From contig CAZVHP010000003.1 of assembly GCA_964627305.1 (NCBI GenBank), positions 1 through 64,000 on the forward strand: DNA of 64,000 nucleotides, read 5' to 3'. A program made the position numbers and the translations under genes. Below the pieces are notes generated by a model that saw only the letters and a list, made by a program, of their open reading frames with translations, had not been told where the DNA came from and did not search any database. Below are positions 1 through 8,982 of this stretch, piece after piece. Every line of letters starts with the position of its first letter. Position 1 is the stretch's first letter. Source of the DNA: WJKG01 sp964627305 (GTDB lineage: Bacteria; Zixibacteria; MSB-5A5; GN15; FEB-12).

Positions 1-70
1 GCAACGTATCTACCTGACCCCCCGCTACGGTTGCATTAATTATGAGTCAATGCGGGACGATGCGGCAGAC

Positions 71-99
71 TTGCTTTTCGGGCGGTGTTGCCATATCTT
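71..99 (+). promoter_or_regulatory. possible sigma-70-type promoter for the methylmalonyl-CoA operon
   Basis: TTGCTT (71-76) and TATCTT (94-99) are separated by 17 bp and lie about 30 bp before the mutase start codon. Each box matches the consensus only partly (about 3/6 and 4/6), so this is a weak call by eye. The reading frame of the mutase is also open back to base 2, so a longer transcript from outside the window is possible. Confidence 0.25.
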
Positions 100-130
100 A
101 GGCGATTACAACGAAACTGGAGAACTGGGT

Positions 131-1831
131 ATGTACGACAGGAAATTCCTGGACAAGTTAGCCAAACGCAGGCAGGAGTGGGAGAAGACAGCCAGCAAGC
201 TCAGAGAGCGCAGATCGTTGCCGCGCTTTTTTACGATCAGCGGTGATGATATCGAGGAGTTGTTCACACCTGATATGGTGCCCGGTGCGACCGATGAAGA
301 CTACTACCTGAACGAGATCGGGCTGCCCGGGGAGTACCCGTACACGCGGGGGGTGCATCACACGATGTACCGCGGGCGGCTGTGGACGATGCGCCAGTTT
401 GCGGGTATGGGGACGCCGAGGCAGACCAATGAGCGTTTCAAGATGTTGCTGAAGGAAGGCGGGGGCGGGCTGTCGACGGCCTTTGATCTGCCGACGCTGA
501 TGGGGTATGACTCGGATCACCCGCGTTCGCTGGGCGAGGTGGGCAAGTGCGGTGTGGCGGTGGACACGCTGGCGGATATGGAGATCATATTTGAGGATAT
601 TGATTTGTCGCAGGTGTCGACCTCGATGACGATCAACTCACCGGCCTCGATGCTGCTGGCGATGTATTTGGTGGTGGCGGAGAAGCGCGGGATACCGTTT
701 GATCAGATTCGGGGGACGCTGCAGAATGACATACTCAAGGAGTACATAGCGCAGAAGGAGTTCATATATCCGCCGCGGCCGTCGGTGCGGATGATCGTGG
801 ACTTGATTGAGTACTGCACGCGCGAGGTGCCGCAGTGGAACACGATCAGTGTGAGCGGTTACCATATCCGGGAGGCGGGATCGACGGCGGTGCAGGAGCT
901 GGCGTTCACGCTGGCCGACGGTTTCCATTATGTTGAGGCGTGTGTGGAGCGGGGGCTTGATGTGGACAGTTTCGCGCCGCGGATATCGTATTTCTTCAAT
1001 GCGCACTCGGACTTTTTCGAGGAGATCGCCAAGTATCGCGCGGCGCGTCGGATTTACGCGCGTCGGATGCGCGAGAAGTACGGGGCGAAAAGTCCGAAGA
1101 GCTGGTTGCTGCGGTTCCACACGCAGACGGCGGGGTGTTCGCTGACGGCGCAACAGCCGGAGAACAATATCGCCCGGGTGGCGCTGCAGGCGCTGTCGGG
1201 GGTGTTGGGCGGCACGCAGAGTCTGCATACGAATTCGATGGACGAAACGCTGGCGCTGCCGTCAGAGAAGGCGGTGCGGATCGCTTTGCGAACGCAGCAG
1301 ATCATTGCCTATGAGACGGGCGTGGTGAACACGGTCGATCCGTTGGGCGGGTCGTATTTCGTGGAGGCGCTGACCGACAAGATGGAGCGGGGGGCGCAGA
1401 AGTATTTCGAGGAGATCGACCGTCGCGGTGGCGTGATCGAGTGTATCGAGGAGGGGTACCTTCAGCGCGAGATCGCGAAGGCGGCGTATCGGTTCCAGCG
1501 GGAGATCGAGCAGGGGGAGCGGAAGATCGTGGGGGTGAGCGATTTCGTGATGGAGAACGAGAAGGTCGAGATTCCGGTGCTTCGTATCGACCGCGAGGTG
1601 GAGCAGGAGCAGCGTGATTTTGTGGCGAAGGTCAAGGCCGGGCGGGATGCGGACGCGGCGCGACAGACGCTGGAGAAGCTTCGGGCTGTCTCGCGGACCG
1701 AGACGGGTAATACGTTCGAGGCGATCATGGATTGTTGTCGGGCGTATTGCACGCTGGGTGAGATGTGTGATGTGCTCCGTGAGGAGTGGGGTGAGTACGT
1801 GGAGCCGCCGTCGGCAATGGTGGCATCGTAG
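131..1831 (+). CDS. methylmalonyl-CoA mutase, large (catalytic) subunit
   Basis: This 566-residue protein is the TIM-barrel half of adenosylcobalamin-dependent methylmalonyl-CoA mutase, which interconverts (R)-methylmalonyl-CoA and succinyl-CoA in the cytoplasm. Family signatures are clear: STAFDLPTLMGYDSDHP near residue 115, TAGCSLTAQQPENN near 331 and NSMDETLALP near 369. The cobalamin-binding domain is absent and is supplied by the next gene, the two-subunit arrangement known from archaea and many bacteria. The frame is open upstream to base 2, but the ATG at 131 has a GGAG about 9 nt before it and gives the normal family N-terminus (MYDRKFLDKL), so I chose it over the ATG at 50. It heads a plus-strand cluster of propionyl-CoA genes. 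Confidence 0.95.
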   Translation: MYDRKFLDKLAKRRQEWEKTASKLRERRSLPRFFTISGDDIEELFTPDMVPGATDEDYYLNEIGLPGEYPYTRGVHHTMYRGRLWTMRQFAGMGTPRQTNERFKMLLKEGGGGLSTAFDLPTLMGYDSDHPRSLGEVGKCGVAVDTLADMEIIFEDIDLSQVSTSMTINSPASMLLAMYLVVAEKRGIPFDQIRGTLQNDILKEYIAQKEFIYPPRPSVRMIVDLIEYCTREVPQWNTISVSGYHIREAGSTAVQELAFTLADGFHYVEACVERGLDVDSFAPRISYFFNAHSDFFEEIAKYRAARRIYARRMREKYGAKSPKSWLLRFHTQTAGCSLTAQQPENNIARVALQALSGVLGGTQSLHTNSMDETLALPSEKAVRIALRTQQIIAYETGVVNTVDPLGGSYFVEALTDKMERGAQKYFEEIDRRGGVIECIEEGYLQREIAKAAYRFQREIEQGERKIVGVSDFVMENEKVEIPVLRIDREVEQEQRDFVAKVKAGRDADAARQTLEKLRAVSRTETGNTFEAIMDCCRAYCTLGEMCDVLREEWGEYVEPPSAMVAS

Positions 1832-1889
1832 GGGTTGGGATGATGTGCGACGAATGCAACGTATACTGGCGATAGGATAGAAGCGACTC

Positions 1890-2306
1890 ATGGAACACAA
1901 GATACGAGTGTTGTTGGCCAAGCCCGGTCTGGATGGACATGATCGGGGGATCAAGGTGATCGCGGCGGCCTTTCGCGATGCCGGGATGGAGGTGATCTAT
2001 ACCGGTTTGCGGCAGACGCCGCAGATGATAGTCGATGCGGCTGTGCAGGAGGATGTGGACGCGATCGGGTTGTCGGTGCTTTCGGGGGCGCACATGACGC
2101 TGTTCCCGGCGGTGCTGGAGGAGCTGAAGCGGCAGGGGGCGGAGGATATCATGCTGTTCGGCGGCGGGATTATTCCGGATGACGACAAGGAGGAACTGGA
2201 GAAGATGGGGGTAGACAAGATGTTCACGCCCGGGGCGCCGACCGAGCAGGCGATTGCGTGGCTGAAGCAGGCAGTCGAGCAGCGGCGAGCCTCGGAGAAG
2301 AGTTGA
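1890..2306 (+). CDS. methylmalonyl-CoA mutase, small (cobalamin-binding) subunit
   Basis: This 138-residue protein is a free-standing B12-binding Rossmann domain. It shows the base-off/His-on signature D-x-H-x-x-G (LDGHDRG, residues 14-20), where His17 would be the lower axial ligand to cobalt. The later SVLSGAH and FGGG segments contact the corrin and nucleotide tail in this family. It pairs with the catalytic subunit 58 bp upstream to form the active mutase. Length and motif content match stand-alone small subunits. No MeaB/ArgK-type GTPase chaperone is present in the window. Confidence 0.94.
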   Translation: MEHKIRVLLAKPGLDGHDRGIKVIAAAFRDAGMEVIYTGLRQTPQMIVDAAVQEDVDAIGLSVLSGAHMTLFPAVLEELKRQGAEDIMLFGGGIIPDDDKEELEKMGVDKMFTPGAPTEQAIAWLKQAVEQRRASEKS

Positions 2307-2361
2307 CCGAATGAGCTGATTACTTGAGAACACATACAGGAGTTTCCGTCTGGAGGAATGC

Positions 2362-3504
2362 ATGAACAAGAATATTGATGAGCGGCAGCAGGCCGTACGC
2401 GACGAAGTGAAGGCGTTTGCCGAGAAGCACATGTATCCGAATTCCGAAGCGCTGGACCGTATGAGCGAGCCGCGCAAGTTCCCGCGCGAGCTGTATGGTG
2501 AGCTGGGCAAGGCGGGGTTTATCGGCTACTGCATGCCGAAGGAGCTGGGCGGCCAGGGGAAGAGCCACCTGGAGTATATCACGCTGGTCGAGGAGTTGTG
2601 TTATCATGATCCGGCGATCGGTCTTCTGTGTGCCGTCGGTGAGCTGGCGACGCACCCGATTCTGCATTTCGGCAACGAGGAGCAGCAGAAGAAGTGGGTT
2701 CCGAAATGTGCCTCAGGTGAGGTTGTGCCGGCCTTCGTGCTGACCGAGCCGAATGCGGGTTCCGATGCTGCCAACCAGAGGACGGAAGCGGAGGAGACGG
2801 CCGACGGGTTCGTGATCAACGGCGAGAAGACGTTCATCATGCACGGCGATATTGCCGATGTGGGCGTGGTGTTCTGCAAGGTAAAGGACAAGCCGAAGCT
2901 GTCGGCGATCATTGTGGAGAGTGATCAGCCCGGCTGGGAGGCGCGGACGCTGAAGCACAAGATGGGGATGCGGGCGGCGACGACCGGCGGGATCGTGCTC
3001 AAGGGCGTGAAGGCGCCGAAGGATGCCCTGCTGGGTGAGTTTGGCAAGGGGTTCCGTTATGCGATGACGACGCTGGATTCGGCGCGTATCGGGGTGTCGG
3101 CGCAGGGTGTGGGTCTGGCGCAGCGGGCGCTGGACGAGGCGATTGCGTATGCGAAGAAGCGTGAGCAGTTCGGCCAGCCGATCGCGAAGCTTCAGGCGAT
3201 TCAGTGGATGATCGCGGATATGGCCACGCAGGTGGCGGCGGCGCGGCACATGTGCTACCACGCGGCGAAGCTGCAGGATGCGGGCGAGCGGTTCAGCCTG
3301 GAGGCCTCGATGGCCAAGCTGCACGGTTCGGAGACGGCGCGGTTCTGTATCGATCGGGCCATGCAGATTCACGGCGGTTACGGGTATATCGGGGAGTTCT
3401 CGTCGATCGAGAAGCTGTACCGTGACCAGCGGGTGCTGGAGATCTACGAGGGTACCTCGGAGGTGCAGCGCCTGGTGATAGCCGGCAATCTGATCGGTCG
3501 CTGA
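2362..3504 (+). CDS. acyl-CoA dehydrogenase
   Basis: This 380-residue FAD flavoenzyme has the normal short-chain acyl-CoA dehydrogenase length and domain order: N-terminal helical domain, beta middle domain (FVLTEPNAGSDA), and C-terminal helical domain. The C-terminal signature QIHGGYGYIGEFSSIEKLYRD is followed by IYEGTSEVQR, in which Glu363 occupies the catalytic-base position. The substrate cannot be read from sequence; the operon context suggests short or branched acyl-CoAs feeding propionyl-CoA, or glutaryl-CoA. A GGAGG precedes the ATG. The stop codon overlaps the next start, so the two are probably translationally coupled. Confidence 0.93.
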   Translation: MNKNIDERQQAVRDEVKAFAEKHMYPNSEALDRMSEPRKFPRELYGELGKAGFIGYCMPKELGGQGKSHLEYITLVEELCYHDPAIGLLCAVGELATHPILHFGNEEQQKKWVPKCASGEVVPAFVLTEPNAGSDAANQRTEAEETADGFVINGEKTFIMHGDIADVGVVFCKVKDKPKLSAIIVESDQPGWEARTLKHKMGMRAATTGGIVLKGVKAPKDALLGEFGKGFRYAMTTLDSARIGVSAQGVGLAQRALDEAIAYAKKREQFGQPIAKLQAIQWMIADMATQVAAARHMCYHAAKLQDAGERFSLEASMAKLHGSETARFCIDRAMQIHGGYGYIGEFSSIEKLYRDQRVLEIYEGTSEVQRLVIAGNLIGR

Positions 3505-4352
3505 TGCAGTTCGGTGATTTTGAGATACGAACCTTCGTCGAGCAGACTTTCCGGCTCGACGGAGGTTCTATGTTTGGGGTGGTGCCCAAGTCGCTCTGGA
3601 GCCGGTTGATTCCGGCGGATGAGAACAACCTGATCGACATGGTGACTAATCTGTTCGTGCTTTCGCAGGGCAAGCGGCACATTTTGTTCGATGCCGGCCT
3701 GGGGGATACGCTGTCGGAGCGGGAGAAGAAGGTGTACGCAACCGATGGTCGTTCGATGATGGACGAGGGTCTGGCCTCGCTGGGGCTGACGGTTGAGGAT
3801 ATCGACTACGTGATCCTGACGCACCTGCATACGGACCATGCCGCCGGGGCGGTGAAGCTGGAGGGCGGGCGGTATGTGCCGCGGTTTCCGAAGGCGCGTT
3901 ATGTCATTGGCCGGTCGGAGTGGAAGACGGCGATGAAGCCTGACGAGCGGACCTCAGCGGTGTACTCGCCGGAGCGTCTTGGGGCGCTGAAGGAGGCGCA
4001 GGTGGTGGACCTGATCGACGCGGACCGCGAGATTTTTCACGGGGTGCGCACGGTGCACACCGGGGGGCACACCTCGGGGCATTTCGGGCTGGAGATGGAG
4101 TCGGGCGGTCAGAAGGTGTGGTATTACGCGGACATTTTTTGTACCTCGGCGCATCTGAAGGTGGCGTATGTGCCGGCGACCGATTTGTACCCGTTGGAGA
4201 CAATGGAGATCAAGCGCGAGAAGCTGCCGCAGATTATCGAAGAGCAGGTGGTGATGGCGTTTGATCACGACCCCCGGAGGCCGCTGGCGCGGGTGTACTA
4301 TGATGACAACAACAAGCTCACCGTAGCGCCTGTATCGGGCGCCAAAGTATGA
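3504..4352 (+). CDS. metallo-beta-lactamase-fold hydrolase
   Basis: This 282-residue MBL-superfamily protein has the zinc motif HLHTDHAAG near residue 106, a further His in the HTGGHTSGH segment near residue 184, an Asp in YYADIF and a His in FDHD near residue 252. These are consistent with a dinuclear zinc site. N-terminal residues resemble lactonase/hydrolase-type MBL proteins more than beta-lactamases. Its ATG overlaps the acyl-CoA dehydrogenase stop (TGATG), so it belongs to the operon. The substrate is unknown; a thioesterase or lactonase role in acyl-CoA metabolism is an inference from position. Confidence 0.85.
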   Translation: MQFGDFEIRTFVEQTFRLDGGSMFGVVPKSLWSRLIPADENNLIDMVTNLFVLSQGKRHILFDAGLGDTLSEREKKVYATDGRSMMDEGLASLGLTVEDIDYVILTHLHTDHAAGAVKLEGGRYVPRFPKARYVIGRSEWKTAMKPDERTSAVYSPERLGALKEAQVVDLIDADREIFHGVRTVHTGGHTSGHFGLEMESGGQKVWYYADIFCTSAHLKVAYVPATDLYPLETMEIKREKLPQIIEEQVVMAFDHDPRRPLARVYYDDNNKLTVAPVSGAKV

Positions 4353-4366
4353 GATGACACAGACAT

Positions 4367-5917
4367 ATGGCCCTTGAGGAAAAGCTCAGCAAGCTGGAGA
4401 AGATGCGCGTCGAGGCGAAACTCGGCGGCGGCGAGAGCAAGATAGCGGCGCAGCACGGCAAGAAGAAGCTGACGGCGCGCGAGCGGATCGAGCTGCTGGT
4501 CGATCCGAACTCGTTCGAGGAGTTTGACATGTTTGTCACGCACCGTTCGAGTGATTTCGGGCTTGACAAGCAGCGGGTACTCGGCGACGGGGTGGTGACG
4601 GGATGTGGTGAGATCGGCGGGCGGAAGGTGTTTATCTTCAGCCAGGATTTCACCGTGTTCGGTGGTTCGTTATCGGAGGCGCACGCGGAGAAGATCTGCA
4701 AGATCATGAAGATGGCGATGAAAGTGGGTGCGCCGGTGATCGGGCTGAATGACTCCGGCGGGGCGCGGATCCAGGAGGGGGTGGTGTCGCTGGGTGGGTA
4801 TGCGGATATTTTCCTGCTGAACACGCTGGCCTCGGGGGTGGTGCCGCAGATATCGCTGATTCTGGGTCCGTGCGCGGGCGGCGCGGTGTACAGCCCGGCG
4901 ATTACGGATTTCGTGTTCATGAGCAAGGGGACGAGCTATATGTTCGTGACGGGGCCGAATGTGGTCAAGACAGTGACGCACGAACAGGTGACCAGCGAGG
5001 AGCTGGGCGGGGCGATGACGCACGCGAGCAAGAGCGGGGTGGCGCATTTCGCCTGCGAGAACGAGGCGGATGCGATCACGCGGCTCAAGCGGCTGCTGGA
5101 GTACATTCCTCAGAACAACATGGAGGATCCGCCGACGGCCGACTGCAGCGATCCGCTGGATCGTGAGGATGAGGCGCTCAACACGCTGGTGCCGGAGAAC
5201 CCGAATACGCCGTATGACATCAAGGACGTGATCAATCACGTTATGGATGCGGGTTCGTTCTTTGAGGTGCATGAGGAGTTTGCGCAGAATATCGTGGTGG
5301 GGTTTGCGCATCTGGGGGGGCGGTCGATCGGCATTATCGCCAACCAGCCGCAGGTGCTGGCGGGGTGCCTGGATATCAATTCCAGTACGAAGGGGGCGCG
5401 GTTTATCCGGTTCTGTGACGCTTTCAATATCCCGATTCTGACGTTCGAGGATGTGCCGGGGTTTTTGCCGGGGGTGGACCAGGAGCATGGGGGTATCATC
5501 CGCAATGGCGCCAAGCTGCTGTATGCGTACTGCGAGGCGACGGTGCCGAAGGTGACGGTGATCACGCGCAAGGCGTACGGGGGGGCGTATGACGTCATGA
5601 ATTCCAAGCATGTGCGCGGGGATATCAACTACGCCTGGCCGACGGCGGAGATTGCGGTGATGGGTCCGAAAGGGGCGGTGGAGATTATATTCCGCAAGCA
5701 GATTGCTGAGGCGGCCGATCCGGAGGCGGAGACGCAGCGGTTGACAGATGATTACCGGGAGAAGTTCGCGAATCCGTTCATAGCGGCGGCGCGGGGGTAT
5801 GTGGATGACGTGATCGAGCCGAAGACGACTCGTCCGCGTTTGAGCCGGGCGTTTGAGATGCTGGAGACGAAGCAGGACAGCAACCCGCCGAAGAAGCACG
5901 GGAATATACCGTTGTAG
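4367..5917 (+). CDS. propionyl-CoA carboxylase beta subunit (carboxyltransferase)
   Basis: This 516-residue protein is a two-crotonase-domain biotin-dependent carboxyltransferase of the PccB / methylmalonyl-CoA decarboxylase alpha type. Diagnostic segments are NDSGGARIQEGV, GPCAGGAVYSPA (oxyanion hole of domain N) and RKAYGGAYDVM in domain C. It transfers the carboxyl group from carboxybiotin to propionyl-CoA (or acetyl-CoA) to make methylmalonyl-CoA. Biotin carboxylase and biotin carrier genes follow, but are separated from it by an Mrr-type nuclease gene. Propionyl-CoA specificity is inferred from the mutase and epimerase genes in the same cluster. Confidence 0.94.
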   Translation: MALEEKLSKLEKMRVEAKLGGGESKIAAQHGKKKLTARERIELLVDPNSFEEFDMFVTHRSSDFGLDKQRVLGDGVVTGCGEIGGRKVFIFSQDFTVFGGSLSEAHAEKICKIMKMAMKVGAPVIGLNDSGGARIQEGVVSLGGYADIFLLNTLASGVVPQISLILGPCAGGAVYSPAITDFVFMSKGTSYMFVTGPNVVKTVTHEQVTSEELGGAMTHASKSGVAHFACENEADAITRLKRLLEYIPQNNMEDPPTADCSDPLDREDEALNTLVPENPNTPYDIKDVINHVMDAGSFFEVHEEFAQNIVVGFAHLGGRSIGIIANQPQVLAGCLDINSSTKGARFIRFCDAFNIPILTFEDVPGFLPGVDQEHGGIIRNGAKLLYAYCEATVPKVTVITRKAYGGAYDVMNSKHVRGDINYAWPTAEIAVMGPKGAVEIIFRKQIAEAADPEAETQRLTDDYREKFANPFIAAARGYVDDVIEPKTTRPRLSRAFEMLETKQDSNPPKKHGNIPL

Positions 5918-5928
5918 GGGGAGAGGTT

Positions 5929-6840
5929 GTGGCGATACCGGATTATCAGACGATCATGAGGCCATTGCTGGAGATAGCCAGCGAGCGTGATGAACTAACC
6001 CGTGCTACCGCAGTAGAGCTGGTATCGGATCACTTCAATCTGACCGCCGAGGAACGACGGCGACTGATGGCAAAGGTCAAGAGGCCGATTATTATGGGCC
6101 GGGTGCATTTTGCGCAGCTGTATCTGAGCAAGGCCGGCTTGCTTGAAAGCGTGCGCCGCGGTGTGTTTCGCATCACACCCCTGGGTAGAGAGGTGCTGAG
6201 TTGCTCTGACCGAATCGACACGAGATACCTTATGCAGTTCGAGAGCTTCGCGGAATTCATGCAACGTTCGAAAAGGAGGAGAACACCGACACCAGCAGCT
6301 TCGGGCACCATGCCATCGGAAGAACAAGCACCGCAAGAAGTGCTGGAGAGTGCTTTTGAAGAAGTTCAGGCGCAGTTGGCGGAGGAACTGCTTGATGCGA
6401 TCAAATCGGCCAGTCCGCAGTTTTTTGAGAAGCTGGTGGTTGAGTTGCTTCTCAGCATGGGCTATGGCGGTTCGTGGAGAGACGCCGCTGAGGTGCTTGG
6501 GCAGAGCCATGACGGGGGAATTGACGGTGTGGTGAATCAGGACCGACTGGGGCTTGACGCTGTGTATATTCAGGCGAAGCGCTGGGACGGCAGTTCAGTC
6601 GGGAGGAAGGAAATCCAGTCATTTGTAGGGAGTTTATCGGGGAAGAAGGCTTCTAAGGGGGTCTTTGTGACAACCTTGAGCTTCACAAAGGAAGCTAAGG
6701 ACTTCGTAACCAGTATAGACAAGAAGATCGTGCTGATCGATGGTCTGCGGCTCGCAGAGTTGATGATTGAGCACGATGTTGGTGTGTCGACAACTGCAAC
6801 CTATCGCGTGAAATCGGTAGACAGTGATTACTTCAACTAA
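5929..6840 (+). CDS. Mrr-family type IV restriction endonuclease-like protein
   Basis: This 303-residue protein begins with GTG at 5929 after GGGGGAGAGG. Residues 1 to about 90 look like the winged-helix Mrr N-terminal domain (PDYQTIMRPLL ... GVFRITPLGREVL). Residues from about 162 form an Mrr_cat PD-(D/E)XK domain: FFEKLVVELLLSMGYGG, then an Asp in GGIDGVV and the Q-A-K motif (YIQAKRW). Mrr enzymes cut modified DNA. It lies between the carboxyltransferase and biotin carboxylase genes with gaps of only 11 and 9 bp, so it is co-transcribed with metabolic genes. Its codon use appears less GC-rich than its neighbours, which suggests insertion by transfer. Confidence 0.88.
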   Translation: MAIPDYQTIMRPLLEIASERDELTRATAVELVSDHFNLTAEERRRLMAKVKRPIIMGRVHFAQLYLSKAGLLESVRRGVFRITPLGREVLSCSDRIDTRYLMQFESFAEFMQRSKRRRTPTPAASGTMPSEEQAPQEVLESAFEEVQAQLAEELLDAIKSASPQFFEKLVVELLLSMGYGGSWRDAAEVLGQSHDGGIDGVVNQDRLGLDAVYIQAKRWDGSSVGRKEIQSFVGSLSGKKASKGVFVTTLSFTKEAKDFVTSIDKKIVLIDGLRLAELMIEHDVGVSTTATYRVKSVDSDYFN

Positions 6841-6849
6841 GAATAGACT

Positions 6850-8379
6850 ATGACACGCAAGATCAGAAGAGTACTTATCGCCAATCGCGGGGAGATCGCG
6901 GTTCGTGTTATGCGGGCCTGCCGGGATTTGGATATCAAGTCGGTGGCCGTGTTCAGCGAGTGCGACCGCACCGCCTTTCATGTGCGGATTGCCGATGAAG
7001 CATACCCGATCGGCCCGTCGCCGTCGAGTGAGAGCTACCTGGTGTTCGAGAGGATCATCGAGGCGGCCAGAAGGTCGAAGGCGGATGCGATTCATCCCGG
7101 CTACGGGTTTTTGAGCGAGAACGCGGCGTTTGCGAAGCGTTGTGAGGATGAAGGGCTGGTGTTTATCGGGCCGAAGCCGGAGACGATTGCGTTGCTGGGG
7201 GACAAGCTGCAGGCGCGCGATGCGGCCCGCCGGGCGGGTCTGCCGCTGGTGCCGGGGGTGGATATCGGCGATGTGACCGACACGCAGGCGGTGCTGGCGA
7301 AGGCGAAGGAGATCGGATTCCCGGTGCTGGTCAAGGCAGCGGCCGGGGGTGGCGGCAAGGGGATGCGGGTGGTCAACAAGCCATCGGAGTTCGAGGAAGC
7401 GCTGCAGCGGGCCTCGAGCGAGGCGAAGAACGCGTTTGGTGACGGGCGGGTGTTTCTGGAGCGCTATTTGACGCATCCTCGTCATGTCGAGATTCAGATT
7501 ATGGCCGACGAGCACGGCAATGTGATTTACCTGGGGGAGCGTGAGTGCTCGATACAGCGTCGGCACCAGAAGGTGATCGAGGAGTCTCCCTCGCCGGTGA
7601 TGACAGAGGAGCTTCGCCGGCGAATGGGCGAGGCGGCGGTGAGCATCGCTCGGGAGACGGGGTATCTGAACGCGGGGACGGTGGAGTTCATGGTTGATCG
7701 GGACCTGTCGTTTTACTTTCTGGAGGTGAACACGCGGTTGCAGGTGGAGCATCCGGTGACAGAGATGGTGACGGGTCTGGATCTGGTGAAGGGGCAGATT
7801 TACGTGGCGGAGGGCAAGGAGCTTCCGTATCGGCAAAGCGATATCAGGCTTCGCGGTCACGCGATCGAGTGCCGCATTTACGCCGAGGATCCGGATGCGG
7901 GATTCATGCCCTCGACGGGCACGCTGGTCAATTACCGTGAGCCGGCGGGGCCGGGGGTGCGGGTGGATGCGGGGGTGACGATCGGCAGCGAGATACCGAT
8001 CTACTATGACCCCATGGTGGCGAAGATGGTGACCTGGGGGAAGACACGCAGCGAGGCGATCGAGCGCTGCAAGCGGGCGCTGGAGGAATACCGGATCGGC
8101 GGGGTGAAGACAACTATCGGGTTCCACCAGACGGTGGTACGCAACGAGCGGTTTGTCGCGGGGGATATCTCGACCCGTTTCCTGGAGGAGGAGTACCCTG
8201 ACAACCGTTATGTGGTGCTCGATGATGAGACCCGGCTGGCGGCGGCGGTGGCGGTGGCGCTGGACAAGTTTGCCAACGAGCGCAAGATATCGCTGCACCG
8301 TCGGGATAATCAGTCGCAGGAGCGCTCGCGGTGGGTGAACGTGCACCGTCGGCTGAACCTCAAGCGGATGGGAGGGTGA
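6850..8379 (+). CDS. acetyl-/propionyl-CoA carboxylase, biotin carboxylase subunit
   Basis: This 509-residue protein is an ATP-grasp biotin carboxylase that carboxylates biotin with ATP and bicarbonate. Visible features include the N-terminal RRVLIANRGEIAVRVMRAC, the glycine-rich ATP loop KAAAGGGGKGMR near residue 165, GERECSIQRRHQKVIEESPS and the active-site stretch FLEVNTRLQVEHPVTE. It is longer than E. coli AccC (about 450) because of a C-terminal extension, but lacks the biotinyl domain, which is encoded by the next gene 4 bp downstream. With 4367-5917 and 8384-8905 it would make a three-polypeptide acyl-CoA carboxylase. Confidence 0.94.
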   Translation: MTRKIRRVLIANRGEIAVRVMRACRDLDIKSVAVFSECDRTAFHVRIADEAYPIGPSPSSESYLVFERIIEAARRSKADAIHPGYGFLSENAAFAKRCEDEGLVFIGPKPETIALLGDKLQARDAARRAGLPLVPGVDIGDVTDTQAVLAKAKEIGFPVLVKAAAGGGGKGMRVVNKPSEFEEALQRASSEAKNAFGDGRVFLERYLTHPRHVEIQIMADEHGNVIYLGERECSIQRRHQKVIEESPSPVMTEELRRRMGEAAVSIARETGYLNAGTVEFMVDRDLSFYFLEVNTRLQVEHPVTEMVTGLDLVKGQIYVAEGKELPYRQSDIRLRGHAIECRIYAEDPDAGFMPSTGTLVNYREPAGPGVRVDAGVTIGSEIPIYYDPMVAKMVTWGKTRSEAIERCKRALEEYRIGGVKTTIGFHQTVVRNERFVAGDISTRFLEEEYPDNRYVVLDDETRLAAAVAVALDKFANERKISLHRRDNQSQERSRWVNVHRRLNLKRMGG

Positions 8380-8383
8380 GGCC

Positions 8384-8905
8384 ATGTCGCAGCACTATTT
8401 GGTGACGGTTGAGGATCGGGAGTTCGACATTGTGGTTGAGTATGACGGGAAGGGGTACCGGGTGACGGTCGATGGTCGGGAGCATGCCGTGCAGCGGTTC
8501 GATATGGAGTCGGTGCATTCGCTGATGCTGCTGGACAATTTGTCGTATGAGGCGTATGTGCGCAGCAACGGGTACGAGGGGAGGCGCTCGGTATTCATGC
8601 TGGGGCGGGAGATCGAGGCTCAGATAGAGGACTATCACCTGGCGCAGTTGAAGAAGGCGGCGGGGATGTCGGCCGGGGGCGCGGTGGACACGACGGTGCG
8701 GGCGCCGATGCCGGGGCTGGTGCTTCAGGTGAAGGTGGCGCCGGGCGACAGTGTTCAGAAGGGGCAGGCGCTGTGTATTGTGGAAGCGATGAAGATGGAG
8801 AATGTCATCAAGGCGCCCGCGGACGGGGCAGTGAAGGCGGTTCCGGCGAAGGCAGGAAGCTCGGTGGAGAAGGGGGATGTTCTGGTGGATATCGAGCCGG
8901 CCTGA
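8384..8905 (+). CDS. biotin carboxyl carrier protein of the acyl-CoA carboxylase
   Basis: This 173-residue protein carries a C-terminal biotinyl domain (residues about 100-173) with the biotinylation motif EAMKMEN; Lys near residue 137 would be biotinylated. Residues 1 to about 95 resemble the BT/linker region found between carboxylase and biotinyl domains of PccA-type proteins (YLVTVEDREFDIVVEYDGKG). It therefore looks like the detached C-terminal part of a PccA alpha chain. It immediately follows biotin carboxylase. A strong stem-loop (8896-8912) surrounds its stop codon. Confidence 0.93.
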   Translation: MSQHYLVTVEDREFDIVVEYDGKGYRVTVDGREHAVQRFDMESVHSLMLLDNLSYEAYVRSNGYEGRRSVFMLGREIEAQIEDYHLAQLKKAAGMSAGGAVDTTVRAPMPGLVLQVKVAPGDSVQKGQALCIVEAMKMENVIKAPADGAVKAVPAKAGSSVEKGDVLVDIEPA

Positions 8906-8912
8906 GGCCGGC
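8896..8912 (+). other. stem-loop with the stop codon in its loop
   Basis: GCCGGCC (8896-8902), TGA (8903-8905), GGCCGGC (8906-8912) form a perfect 7-bp GC stem whose 3-nt loop is the in-frame stop codon of the biotin carrier gene. No T-run follows, so it is not a standard intrinsic terminator. It may attenuate readthrough or protect the transcript end, or be a chance tandem duplication (the CCTGAGG unit recurs). Confidence 0.5.
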
Positions 8913-8982
8913 CTGAGGTGTGCGAAAGTATACAGAAGTGTCAAGAGTGTGCATGAGAGCTTGTGCAGGAGGCAAGGCGCAA

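Noticed and set aside
50..130. Upstream in-frame start for the mutase gene
   Set aside because: The frame is open but residues upstream of 131 do not fit the family, and the ATG at 131 has a Shine-Dalgarno site.
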